The position numbers and the translations under genes were made by a program. From NCBI GenBank assembly GCA_022564385.1, contig JADFLN010000072.1, positions 1-7,499 on the forward strand: a stretch of 7,499 bases of DNA, read 5' to 3'. The stretch is from Nitrososphaerota archaeon (GTDB lineage Archaea > Thermoproteota > Nitrososphaeria > Nitrososphaerales > Nitrosopumilaceae). Below, one piece after another: positions 1 through 6,006 of the stretch. Below the pieces are notes generated by a model. The model was given only the letters and a program-made list of their open reading frames with translations. It had not been told where the DNA came from and did not search any database. How positions within the stretch are numbered: the first letter of the stretch is position 1; every line of letters begins with the position of its first letter.

Positions 1-99
1 GTTTGTCATTAGTTTTAGTTTTTTATTAAAATTCTTCCAACTTGGAGATATTTTTTACTAATTAGATTCTATTAAGATCGTATTTGGTATTTTTAAGGC

Positions 100-129
100 A
101 TTTCGTAATCTATAGTTAGATTACGAAAT
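100..129. repeat. Perfect 13-bp inverted repeat (operator or terminator hairpin candidate)
   Basis: The left arm ATTTCGTAATCTA (100-112) and the right arm TAGATTACGAAAT (117-129) are exact reverse complements around the 4-base loop TAGT. It starts 30 bp past the stop codon of the minus-strand LLM oxidoreductase, so it could form a hairpin in the 3' end of that transcript. No T-run follows on either strand, which argues against a simple terminator. Its core CGTAATC-N8-GATTACG (104-125) recurs at 1842-1863 and, degenerate, at 3140-3161, so it may instead be a protein-binding site. The repeat is read directly; its role is inference. Confidence 0.75.
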
Positions 130-143
130 AATCACCCATTAAT

Positions 144-158
144 CATTTTAATAAAATG
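144..158 (-). terminator. Weak AT-rich inverted repeat next to the LLM stop codon
   Basis: CATTTTA (144-150) and TAAAATG (152-158) are perfect inverted arms around a single A, directly after the TAA stop of the minus-strand oxidoreductase. On the minus strand it carries short T-tracts, as archaeal termination regions do. The stem would be weak and the match may be chance in AT-rich DNA. Confidence 0.2.
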
Positions 159-1079
159 TTACATGGCAAATTTTGAGAGCTCTTTTGCAAGATCAATTGT
201 CTTCTCTACACTGTAGCCCTCACCAGCAGACTGGCCAAGCACAACACGATCAAATCCTACTTCCTTTAGCTTGGTAATGTCAGATCCTATTTCCTCAATT
301 GTTCCAGTCATTGGCATTCTATTGTCTCCTAAACTTATTTGACTAACTTGTGGAAATGACAAAGTAGACATATCAAAGTCATCTGGATTCTTTCCGACTT
401 TTTCTACCTCTTGCCTTATTGCTTGAATGATTTGTCCTAGCTGATCTATTGGCACCCCTACTACCCCAAGCCAACCGTTTGCATATTTTGCGATTCTTTG
501 AAATGTTTTTGGTGAAAAACCCCCAAGCAAAATTTTTGGGTGGGGTTTTTGCACAGGTTTTGGTCCAATTTTTGATGGCGGAATGTTGTAAAACTGACCC
601 TTGAACTCAACAACATCGTCTGTCCAAACCTTTTTCATTGCCTCAAGGAATTCATCTTGCCTTGCTCCTTTTTTCTCAAATGGAACATTAGATGTTTGGT
701 ACTCATCTTTTGACCATCCAATTCCAAGTCCTACAATTGTTCGACCCTGTGACAAAACATCAAGTGTCGCAAATTCACGACCCAAAACTACTGGATTGTG
801 AAAAGGTACATCAATTACACCTGTTCCAAGAAAAATTTTGCTAGTGTTTGCTGCAACAAAGGAAAGCAAGTTTATGGGATCATAGATAGTTTGCCACTCT
901 TTTGGCATTATTCCATCAGTAGAGCCAGGGTACATTGATTGGGGTTCAATCGGCCACAAGAGTCTTTCAAGTACCCACAGCGAATCAAAGTTTTCCTTCT
1001 CGGCAGCTTGTGCAAATTTGATTACATTTTCTCTTGTCGCGTTTATTCCAGCCTGAGGAAGAGAAAGACCAACTTTCAT
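159..1079 (-). CDS. LLM-class (luciferase-like) probable F420-dependent oxidoreductase
   Basis: This 306-residue protein has the length and layout of the bacterial-luciferase-like TIM-barrel oxidoreductases, cytosolic enzymes that use reduced F420 or FMN. Strand 1 starts at the N-terminus (MKVGLSLPQAG). Further family marks are FDSLWVLERL (31-40), a LGTGV strand (84-88), NPVVLGREFATLDVLSQGR (95-113), GLGIGWSKDEY (117-127), and the proline-rich KPVQKPHPKILLGG (174-187) before the late barrel strands. The C-terminus has a DRVVLGQ strand (277-283). The ATG at 1079 fits because it lies immediately before strand 1 and about 26 bp from a TATA-like element. It is divergent from a second likely F420/flavin enzyme. 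By eye it is less AT-rich than the kinase genes. The substrate cannot be inferred, and F420 rather than FMN is a family-level inference (archaea of this type make F420). Confidence 0.9.
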   Translation of the reverse strand: MKVGLSLPQAGINATRENVIKFAQAAEKENFDSLWVLERLLWPIEPQSMYPGSTDGIMPKEWQTIYDPINLLSFVAANTSKIFLGTGVIDVPFHNPVVLGREFATLDVLSQGRTIVGLGIGWSKDEYQTSNVPFEKKGARQDEFLEAMKKVWTDDVVEFKGQFYNIPPSKIGPKPVQKPHPKILLGGFSPKTFQRIAKYANGWLGVVGVPIDQLGQIIQAIRQEVEKVGKNPDDFDMSTLSFPQVSQISLGDNRMPMTGTIEEIGSDITKLKEVGFDRVVLGQSAGEGYSVEKTIDLAKELSKFAM

Positions 1080-1100
1080 CGTAGCAAGATCTACGCTCTA

Positions 1101-1110
1101 CTTTTATTTG
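1101..1110. promoter_or_regulatory. Shared TATA-like element of the divergent oxidoreductase genes
   Basis: CTTTTATTTG on the plus strand reads CAAATAAAAG on the minus strand. Its centre is about 26 bp from the LLM ATG (1079) and about 27 bp from the PPOX TTG (1133), the spacing expected between an archaeal TATA box and a leaderless start. No Shine-Dalgarno sequence is visible for either gene. The spacing is read directly; promoter function is inference. Confidence 0.4.
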
Positions 1111-1132
1111 ACTATTTGCCAAAGTAATTCAA

Positions 1133-1561
1133 TTGAGGTTTAATCAAAAAACAAAGACTCTGATTAGGAAAGCCAAAGTAGCTAGGTTGGCTACGGTTGA
1201 TCAAAAGTCAAATCCCTATGTGATACCAGTAGTTTTTGTTTTTCATAAAAATTCATTTTTTATTCCATTAGATGAAAAAACCAAAAGCGTAAATCCAAAA
1301 AAGATGAAAAGAGTAAAAAATATAGAAAAAAATCCCAATGTTTGCCTACTAATTGACCAATATCAAAATAACTGGAAAAAACTTTTCTTTCTCATGATTC
1401 ATGGTACAGCAACTATAATTGATGATAAAAAGGGTAAGATATTGAGTGAGGTACACAAGCTTTTGATTTCAAAATATTCACAGTACAAAAAAACTGGCAT
1501 TGGCAATTTCTGTATTAAGATCAATCCTAAGAGAATTACCCATTGGCAGTACTCTAACTGA
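1133..1561 (+). CDS. PPOX-fold probable F420-dependent enzyme, Rv0121-like
   Basis: This 142-residue protein belongs to the pyridoxamine-phosphate-oxidase-like split-barrel family, whose members bind FMN or F420. The pattern matches the Rv0121-type class (TIGR03668): ARLATVDQKSNPYVIPVVFV (17-36), then PLDEKTKS (45-52), KRVKNIEKNPNVCLLIDQY (59-77), NW plus a hydrophobic strand and HGTA (80-93), and a C-terminal SKYSQY...IKINPKRITHWQ block. The start is TTG: the in-frame stop at 1109-1111 leaves no upstream ATG, and starting later would cut into the conserved ARLATV strand. It is divergent from the LLM oxidoreductase and probably shares its promoter region. Whether the cofactor is F420 or FMN cannot be decided from sequence, and the substrate is unknown. 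Confidence 0.85.
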   Translation: MRFNQKTKTLIRKAKVARLATVDQKSNPYVIPVVFVFHKNSFFIPLDEKTKSVNPKKMKRVKNIEKNPNVCLLIDQYQNNWKKLFFLMIHGTATIIDDKKGKILSEVHKLLISKYSQYKKTGIGNFCIKINPKRITHWQYSN

Positions 1562-1733
1562 TTGACGTGTCATGGTAATCATGAACGATTCATAATTTCT
1601 ATAATAATTACGAATTGGGTATAATTTGGGAATTTTGCTAAATAGTATTTCATGTAAAGTAGATTATCAGGTCGTATGTGCTTTTGAAACATATCCTATG
1701 CCCACTCAAAATAAGATCTGAAATCATATCCTA

Positions 1734-1766
1734 GGTGGTATGCTTGGAGTTTTCAAGCATATCGCC
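1734..1766 (+). other. 13-pair RNA hairpin candidate
   Basis: Bases 1734-1746 (GGTGGTATGCTTG) pair with 1754-1766 (CAAGCATATCGCC) around the 7-base loop GAGTTTT. Eleven pairs are Watson-Crick and two are G-U (1738/1762 and 1736/1764). The wobbles pair only in plus-strand RNA; the opposite strand would have A-C mismatches, which favours plus-strand transcription. The inner part shares GTATGCTT...AAGCATAT with the inverted repeat at 6007-6027. The following sequence is A-rich, not U-rich, so it is not a typical terminator. Confidence 0.5.
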
Positions 1767-1841
1767 AAAAAGATAATATCATATGGAGAAAGCTCGTCAA
1801 AATTTTGAAAATATAGAATACAGTATTACTAATAGAATTTA

Positions 1842-1863
1842 CGTAATCTAACTAAGGATTACG
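1842..1863. repeat. Palindrome CGTAATC-N8-GATTACG, copy 2
   Basis: The perfect 7-bp arms at 1842-1848 and 1857-1863 flank TAACTAAG. Arms and 8-base spacing are identical to those at 104-125. It lies about 190 bp before HK1 and 45 bp before the repeated 24-bp block. Two exact copies with the same spacing suggest a dimeric DNA-binding site (inference). Confidence 0.6.
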
Positions 1864-1907
1864 CAATTCAAATCTGTTGAGATTTGGTAATTAATGCTGG
1901 GGATATA

Positions 1908-1931
1908 GTTAGACGCAAAGATTTTGCACTA
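1908..1931 (+). repeat. 24-bp block, copy A (before HK1)
   Basis: GTTAGA, then CG, then CAAAGATTTTGCACTA. The same 24 positions recur at 3184-3207 with only the two middle bases changed. In this copy GCAAA-GAT-TTTGC is also a small inverted repeat. A TATA-like GATATA (1902-1907) lies just before it, so the block could cover the region between TATA box and transcription start. That reading is inference. Confidence 0.6.
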
Positions 1932-2052
1932 CATCTCTAAAATTTACAAAGCAAATTACAGATATTATCTATAAAAATAGAATGCCCCTTTTACAAGTGA
2001 AAATAAGACGGTTGTCATAAATCTTTAGAAGATCATAATATCATAATAAAGT

Positions 2053-3144
2053 ATGACTGAAAAATATTTTCATACAGAGATGATGCAGTATTATGAAGAA
2101 GTTTTGGCACAATCAGCTAGAAACTATGCCTTTACTTCTGATCAAAAATGGGAGCGAAGATACATAGAATATGAAAAATTATCAGACAAGTTACTAAAGC
2201 AAGCAATAAAAAATGCAGATTCTAAAATCAAGGATTTTTTTATTAAAATGGATATTTCAAACATGAATCTAATCAAAATGGAGTTGCTTGCAATTGATTT
2301 TGTAAATAACAAAAAATTAGAGAAGGCAATTGAACTTTTAGACAGTAGAGAATATCTGCAAGAAAGAAAAGTAATGGCAAAAGGTCTTGAAACATTTGTC
2401 AAAGAACGCTTTGATAAAGTATTAACCTTTTCAGTTATGTCAAAAACAGTAAATGATGTAATTGAACTTGAAAAACGTCTTGAAGCCTTAGAAACACAAC
2501 TAAAGACAGAAAAATTCACTACAATTGGTAAATTTGCATCAAGATTGACACATGATTTGAGAAATCCTCTTTCTGTAATCAAGGTGACTGTTGAAAATCT
2601 GAGATTGTTATATGATATAGATGAGGAAAAACAAGCTCATTTTGAGAGAATAAATCGTGCAATTGATAGAATTACTCATCAGGTTGATGATGTACTGAAT
2701 TTTATCAAAGGTGAACTTGCCGAAATAGATTCTACATCATTTATTGACATTCTGAAAGAATCTCTTGATTCATTGGTTATTCCAGATAAAATAAAAATTA
2801 TTATTCCAAAAAATAATGTCAACTTAATTTGTGATAAAAAACAATTTTCAGCAGCTATGAATAACCTAATTTTAAATGGTATTCAATCTATTGATGGTGT
2901 AGGAACAATAGAAATAACAATTGAAGAAAATGATAATGAACATATAATTCAAGTCAAAGATTCAGGAAAGGGCATACCCAAAGATAAACTTGAAAAAGTG
3001 TTTGAACCAATGTATACCACCAAACAACATGGTACGGGATTAGGATTGGTTAGTGTAAAGTCAATTGTAGAGTCACATGGGGGTGTGATTTCAGTAACTT
3101 CACTGCCCACTATATTTACAATTACATTACCAAAATTTACGTAA
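2053..3144 (+). CDS. Soluble sensor histidine kinase (HK1)
   Basis: This 363-residue kinase has no membrane segment. Residues about 10-120 form an all-helical N-terminal module with a W-E-R-R-Y signature (33-37) and A-I-E-L-L-D-S-R-E-Y (92-101). It resembles a helical sensory module I recall from the N-termini of some diguanylate cyclases and kinases, but I cannot name it with certainty. A short coiled coil (about 135-155) leads to the HisKA H-box LTHDLRNPLSVI with phospho-acceptor His167. The ATPase domain has N271/N275 in NLILNG, the G1 box DSGKGI (303-308), the F-box FEPMYTTK, and GTGLGL (327-332). The core is complete and should be active. It is closest in style to NtrB-like kinases and to HK3 in this window. 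No receiver protein is adjacent, so its partner is unknown. The ATG at 2053 has no Shine-Dalgarno sequence. Confidence 0.92.
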   Translation: MTEKYFHTEMMQYYEEVLAQSARNYAFTSDQKWERRYIEYEKLSDKLLKQAIKNADSKIKDFFIKMDISNMNLIKMELLAIDFVNNKKLEKAIELLDSREYLQERKVMAKGLETFVKERFDKVLTFSVMSKTVNDVIELEKRLEALETQLKTEKFTTIGKFASRLTHDLRNPLSVIKVTVENLRLLYDIDEEKQAHFERINRAIDRITHQVDDVLNFIKGELAEIDSTSFIDILKESLDSLVIPDKIKIIIPKNNVNLICDKKQFSAAMNNLILNGIQSIDGVGTIEITIEENDNEHIIQVKDSGKGIPKDKLEKVFEPMYTTKQHGTGLGLVSVKSIVESHGGVISVTSLPTIFTITLPKFT

Positions 3145-3161
3145 TCCTATACAAGATAATG
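3140..3161. repeat. Degenerate CGTAATC-N8 palindrome, copy 3, overlapping the HK1 stop
   Basis: CGTAATC (3140-3146), 8 bases, then GATAATG (3155-3161), which matches 5 of the 7 bases of GATTACG. The left arm contains the HK1 stop codon (3142-3144). It also shares the preceding AATTT with the copy at 1842. It precedes the second 24-bp block, the same order as before HK1. Confidence 0.4.
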
Positions 3162-3183
3162 AAAAACCTCAAACGGATTATTT

Positions 3184-3207
3184 GTTAGAGACAAAGATTT
3201 TGCACTA
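3184..3207 (+). repeat. 24-bp block, copy B (after HK1, before HK2)
   Basis: GTTAGA, then GA, then CAAAGATTTTGCACTA: 22 of 24 bases are identical to 1908-1931. GATTATTT (3176-3183) precedes it, comparable to GATATA before copy A. Together with the palindrome upstream of each copy it makes HK1 lie between two direct repeats. Its role is unknown; a shared promoter or leader element for HK1 and HK2, or a duplication scar, are the main options. Confidence 0.6.
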
Positions 3208-3236
3208 AAATAACAAAATTTCAAAAAAGATAAGAC

Positions 3237-3357
3237 ATGTTAAATAAATTGAATTTTGAAGAGGCCGGAAAAAATTGCACTAGTCTAGACAGAACACTTC
3301 TTAGAATCTGTATCATCTTTAACTGCAATTGCAGAGGATACAATCTATGATAAATAA
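3237..3357 (+). pseudogene. Possible small ORF or frameshifted gene remnant
   Basis: An ATG at 3237 opens a 37-codon frame to TGA 3348-3350 (MLNKLNFEEAGKNCTSLDR at the start, cysteine-rich at the end). The +1 frame downstream, 3289-3354, encodes TEHFLESVSSL followed by TAIAEDTIYDK and then TAA, which looks more protein-like than the tail of the first frame. Joining the two would require a frameshift near 3286-3294. It could be the decayed remnant of a short gene, or chance in a 290-bp spacer. I recognise no family. Confidence 0.2.
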
Positions 3358-3361
3358 ATTG
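3241..3361. repeat. TAAATAAATTG direct repeats 110 bp apart
   Basis: The 11-mer TAAATAAATTG occurs at 3241-3251 and 3351-3361, at the two ends of the possible small ORF. The sequence is simple and AT-rich, so chance is a serious alternative. Confidence 0.3.
3323..3334. repeat. 12-bp perfect palindrome CTGCAATTGCAG
   Basis: The sequence equals its own reverse complement and lies about 100 bp before the HK2 start. It could be an operator half-way up the HK2 upstream region, but it also falls inside the possible coding remnant. No second copy is visible in the window. Confidence 0.3.
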
Positions 3362-3434
3362 TAAATTAAGATATAGTATGTTTAATCTGATAGAACAGTA
3401 ATTAACAAAGTTATTAGCAATATAATTTTTAGAA

Positions 3435-4676
3435 ATGTTTAATCAATTTCTAATAAAATTTGGATTGTTTTCAGTGATCATGCCAAGTTTGACATTTTAT
3501 GGAGTTTATTATTTGAATTTAGATGACAAAAATTTGTTCTTCATAATCATGTTGGGGGTAATTTTTGGATTTGGAGGAATATCCATATTTTTGTCAAGAA
3601 ACATGTTTTTAGAAATCAAGAAATTTATCAAAAATATTGAAAAAGTTTCTAGTGATAGTTATAAATTATTAAAAATAGAAAGAAATGATGAATTAGGCCA
3701 ACTTGGGAATTCTATCAACAAGTTAAGTGAAAAATTTCTTAAAAAATCAAAACAACATGAAGAAAAAATTTTGGAGTTAAACATTTTAGACAATGAACTA
3801 ATGTATAAGATTCAATATCTGGATGATACAAAAACCAAACTAAACAAAACAGTAAAGGAGTTAACTGAACAAAAAGAACTTGAAAAAAAACATCTTTCAG
3901 AACTAGAATGGAGGGGTAAAATTGTAAAAAGTCTTGCAGATGAATCTAAAAAGGCAGATCTACAAAAAGCTGAATTTTCTTCAATGATTTCACATGAACT
4001 AAAAACTCCACTTACTCCAATAATCAGCTGGTGTTCTATTTTGGAACAAAATGTGTATGGCACTTTAAACCCAAAACAACTAAAAAGTATTCAGAAAATT
4101 AACGAAAATGCTCACAAACTAGTAACTATGATTGGGGATTTGTTAGATGTTAGAAAACTTGATATGGAAAAAATGGCATTTGTTTTTTTAGATATATACT
4201 CACGTGAAATAATCCAGTCTGTTTATGAAGAATATGAAAATGTCATGAAAGAACATAACATTAAATTTTCTGCGTCTTGCAAAGAAAATTTTGTAATAGT
4301 TGGAGATAAAGATAGGATAGGACAAGTACTGAAAAATTTTCTAATAAATGCGATTGATTTTGTACCAGAAAATGGAAAAATAGAAATCTTTACAAAAAGA
4401 AATGATCCGTATGTCACATTTTGTGTCAAAGATAATGGAATTGGAATTGCAAAAGAAAAACAAAAAAATCTCTTCAAAAAATTTTATCAGGTAGATACTT
4501 CAACAACCCGAGAACATGGTGGTTCTGGTCTTGGATTAGCAATATGTAAGGGAATAGTTCAAAGTATGAATGGGTTAATTGGTGTGGAAAGTGATCTAGG
4601 AAAAGGCGCAATTTTTTATTTTAGTCTCCCAATAAGTAAATTTGTGGTTAAATCTCCTTCTTCAATAATGAAATAA
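3435..4676 (+). CDS. Membrane-bound HAMP histidine kinase with minimal external loop (HK2)
   Basis: This 413-residue kinase has two N-terminal transmembrane helices (about 7-27 and 34-54) joined by roughly six polar residues (LNLDDK), so there is essentially no extracytoplasmic sensor domain. A HAMP-like linker follows (about 55-105), ending in the typical DELGQLGNSINKL pattern. A long charged coiled coil (about 103-180) leads to the HisKA H-box FSSMISHELKTPLTPI with His187. The ATPase domain has N301/N305 (NFLINAI), DNGIGI (333-338), the F-box LFKKFYQVD and GGSGLGLAICKGIV (362-375). All catalytic motifs are present. Acidic E188 and T191 next to the histidine fit a bifunctional kinase/phosphatase. 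The signal may be sensed in or near the membrane, as in intramembrane-sensing kinases (inference). It belongs to a different subfamily from HK1 and HK3. No response regulator adjoins it. Confidence 0.93.
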   Translation: MFNQFLIKFGLFSVIMPSLTFYGVYYLNLDDKNLFFIIMLGVIFGFGGISIFLSRNMFLEIKKFIKNIEKVSSDSYKLLKIERNDELGQLGNSINKLSEKFLKKSKQHEEKILELNILDNELMYKIQYLDDTKTKLNKTVKELTEQKELEKKHLSELEWRGKIVKSLADESKKADLQKAEFSSMISHELKTPLTPIISWCSILEQNVYGTLNPKQLKSIQKINENAHKLVTMIGDLLDVRKLDMEKMAFVFLDIYSREIIQSVYEEYENVMKEHNIKFSASCKENFVIVGDKDRIGQVLKNFLINAIDFVPENGKIEIFTKRNDPYVTFCVKDNGIGIAKEKQKNLFKKFYQVDTSTTREHGGSGLGLAICKGIVQSMNGLIGVESDLGKGAIFYFSLPISKFVVKSPSSIMK

Positions 4677-4763
4677 CTAATTTTAGAAAACTTGTCATCA
4701 GCATTGAAAACTAAACTATCTACTGAAAATAATAAAACAAAAGGGGGCTAACTAACAAATCAT

Positions 4764-4841
4764 CTTTTTACTCATTGAAACTATTCCTTTTAGGTTCTAT
4801 TCTGTATTGAATTTAGAACTCTGATCTCAAGTTAATTTTTT
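4764..4841 (+). terminator. T-tracts downstream of HK2
   Basis: Plus-strand T-runs lie at about 4765-4769 and 4836-4841, with another near 4864-4868, after the HK2 stop in the gap between convergent genes. Archaeal RNA polymerase commonly stops at such oligo-T tracts without a hairpin. The gap is AT-rich overall, so this is only a plausible termination zone. Confidence 0.3.
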
Positions 4842-4860
4842 ATAGTTACAATTTAGAACT
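4810..4860. repeat. AATTTAGAACT direct repeats 40 bp apart
   Basis: AATTTAGAACT occurs at 4810-4820 and 4850-4860 in the convergent HK2/HK3 gap. The copies are exact and each is followed by CT- or AA-rich sequence. A small local duplication or a pair of binding sites are possible; no function is evident. Confidence 0.4.
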
Positions 4861-4901
4861 AACTTTTTCTTTAATTATAATCTTGTTAAATTATTTATTC
4901 A

Positions 4902-5972
4902 TTATTGAAGGAGTGAACTTTCAGTTAGTTGTGGAATCTGTAAATTCTTTGGAAGTTTTACTAAAAATCTGGTAGGATTATTTTGTACATTAATCGTTCC
5001 ATGGTGGAACATTACTATTTTGAGGCAGCTTGTCAGTCCCAATCCTGTACCTCTCTTTTTGGTAGTGATCAGAGGATCAAAGATTCTCTCCATCATATCT
5101 TCTGGAATCCCAGGACCTGAATCCTGAATTTCAACAAGAACATAATCCAAATTATCAATTAATCTTATTACAACTTCTCCCTCATCCTCAAGTGATTCTA
5201 TCGCATTTAAAATCAAATTTTTAAAGAGAATTTCAATCTGATACTCGTCACATAGTATGGTACAATTTTCTTCAGGTAATGTGATCATTATGGTTTCAGG
5301 AACAGTTAATTCTGTTACACACGACTTTAAAATATTGGATAATTCAACATGTTTTATTTGTAGTGGTCTTGTTTGAACATAGTTGATAACTTGTTCAACC
5401 ATGTGATTAATTCCAGATAATGCCCGGTAAATTCTTAAAAACGCAATTTTAGAATTCTCATCATCATTTTTTAGGAATTTTGATTGTAGAATTTCAAGTT
5501 GAGTTTGAATAACACTGAGAGGATTTCTAACATCATGAGTAAATCTTGATGTAAACTCACCAATGATAGAAAATTTTTCCGAAGCCAAAAGATTTTGGGT
5601 TGCTTTATCTAATTTTTCTTGAAGCATGAATTGCTCTTTTTTCAATTTTTTTTCATGAGATGCAAGAAATTCTAAATTTTGAATAATTTTGTTATCTAGT
5701 GCTTTTGCAAGTTTTTTTTCAATTTCTACTTGTTTAATGGCCATTTTGATTTTGTAATCACTAAATTCTCTTAATGTGGACATTGTTTTGTCATATAATG
5801 GATTTTGATCAAATAGTGAACCCGTAAAATTATCTTCTTTTTTTGATAGTTCTTTAGTCATATGTTGTGAGACGGCTCCTATTTTGAATTGTGTATTTTG
5901 CATGGAGGGATGGTCTTTTACTCTAAATCCACTAATCATAATTTTCTTTTTTTTATTGATTGTACTATGCAC
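4902..5972 (-). CDS. Soluble histidine kinase (HK3), core paralogous to HK1
   Basis: This 356-residue kinase has no membrane segment. Residues 1-60 are polar and show no domain I recognise. About 65-135 is a charged helical coiled coil that runs into the HisKA domain. The H-box RFTHDVRNPLSVI carries His146. The ATPase domain has N252/N256 (NLILNAI), DSGPGI (284-289), FDPLITTK (298-305) and GTGLGL (308-313). The core aligns throughout with HK1 (shared HD-RNPLSVI, NLILN, TTK-GTGLGL and a short IPxx/LPEE-to-ICD/LCD segment), whereas the N-termini differ, so these look like paralogs with swapped input modules. The ATG at 5972 is used here; an ATG at 5939 (residue 12), after the KKKK stretch, is an alternative start. 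It is divergent from the TrmB-like gene and convergent with HK2. Confidence 0.9.
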   Translation of the reverse strand: MHSTINKKKKIMISGFRVKDHPSMQNTQFKIGAVSQHMTKELSKKEDNFTGSLFDQNPLYDKTMSTLREFSDYKIKMAIKQVEIEKKLAKALDNKIIQNLEFLASHEKKLKKEQFMLQEKLDKATQNLLASEKFSIIGEFTSRFTHDVRNPLSVIQTQLEILQSKFLKNDDENSKIAFLRIYRALSGINHMVEQVINYVQTRPLQIKHVELSNILKSCVTELTVPETIMITLPEENCTILCDEYQIEILFKNLILNAIESLEDEGEVVIRLIDNLDYVLVEIQDSGPGIPEDMMERIFDPLITTKKRGTGLGLTSCLKIVMFHHGTINVQNNPTRFLVKLPKNLQIPQLTESSLLQ

Positions 5973-6006
5973 ACAATAAATACAACATTTGAATTAAAAT
6001 GTACGA

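Larger units (their letters stand above)
1562..2052. other. 491-bp structured non-coding region before HK1
   Basis: I see no convincing coding frame or tRNA here. It holds a TATA-like TATAAT at 1620-1625, two copies of CATATCCTA (1690-1698 and 1725-1733), a 13-pair hairpin (1734-1766), the CGTAATC-N8-GATTACG palindrome (1842-1863), and a 24-bp block repeated after HK1 (1908-1931). The HK1 start has no Shine-Dalgarno sequence. A CATAAAT element (2015-2021) lies somewhat beyond the usual TATA distance from its ATG. A long regulatory leader or a small RNA gene are both possible. Confidence 0.5.

Noticed and set aside
601..1127. Plus-strand open frames at 601-801 and 939-1127 inside the LLM gene
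   Set aside because: They lie opposite a well-supported family protein, show no domain pattern, and the second runs through the divergent promoter region.
1562..2052. tRNA or other stable RNA gene in the long spacer
   Set aside because: No cloverleaf, T-loop consensus or CCA-type end could be found; only isolated hairpins are visible.
2142..2582. 146-residue minus-strand frame inside HK1
   Set aside because: Antisense to the conserved HK1 sensor and H-box; its serine- and phenylalanine-rich translation is typical of a mirror frame of helical, lysine-rich coding DNA.
1838..3207. HK1 as an insertion sequence or integron-like cassette
   Set aside because: The flanking repeats are direct and imperfect, there is no transposase or integrase, and no terminal inverted repeats or target duplication can be defined.
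3812..4477. Minus-strand frames at 3812-4063 and 4223-4477 inside HK2
   Set aside because: Antisense to the coiled coil and catalytic domain of HK2, with low-complexity Ser/Phe/Cys translations.
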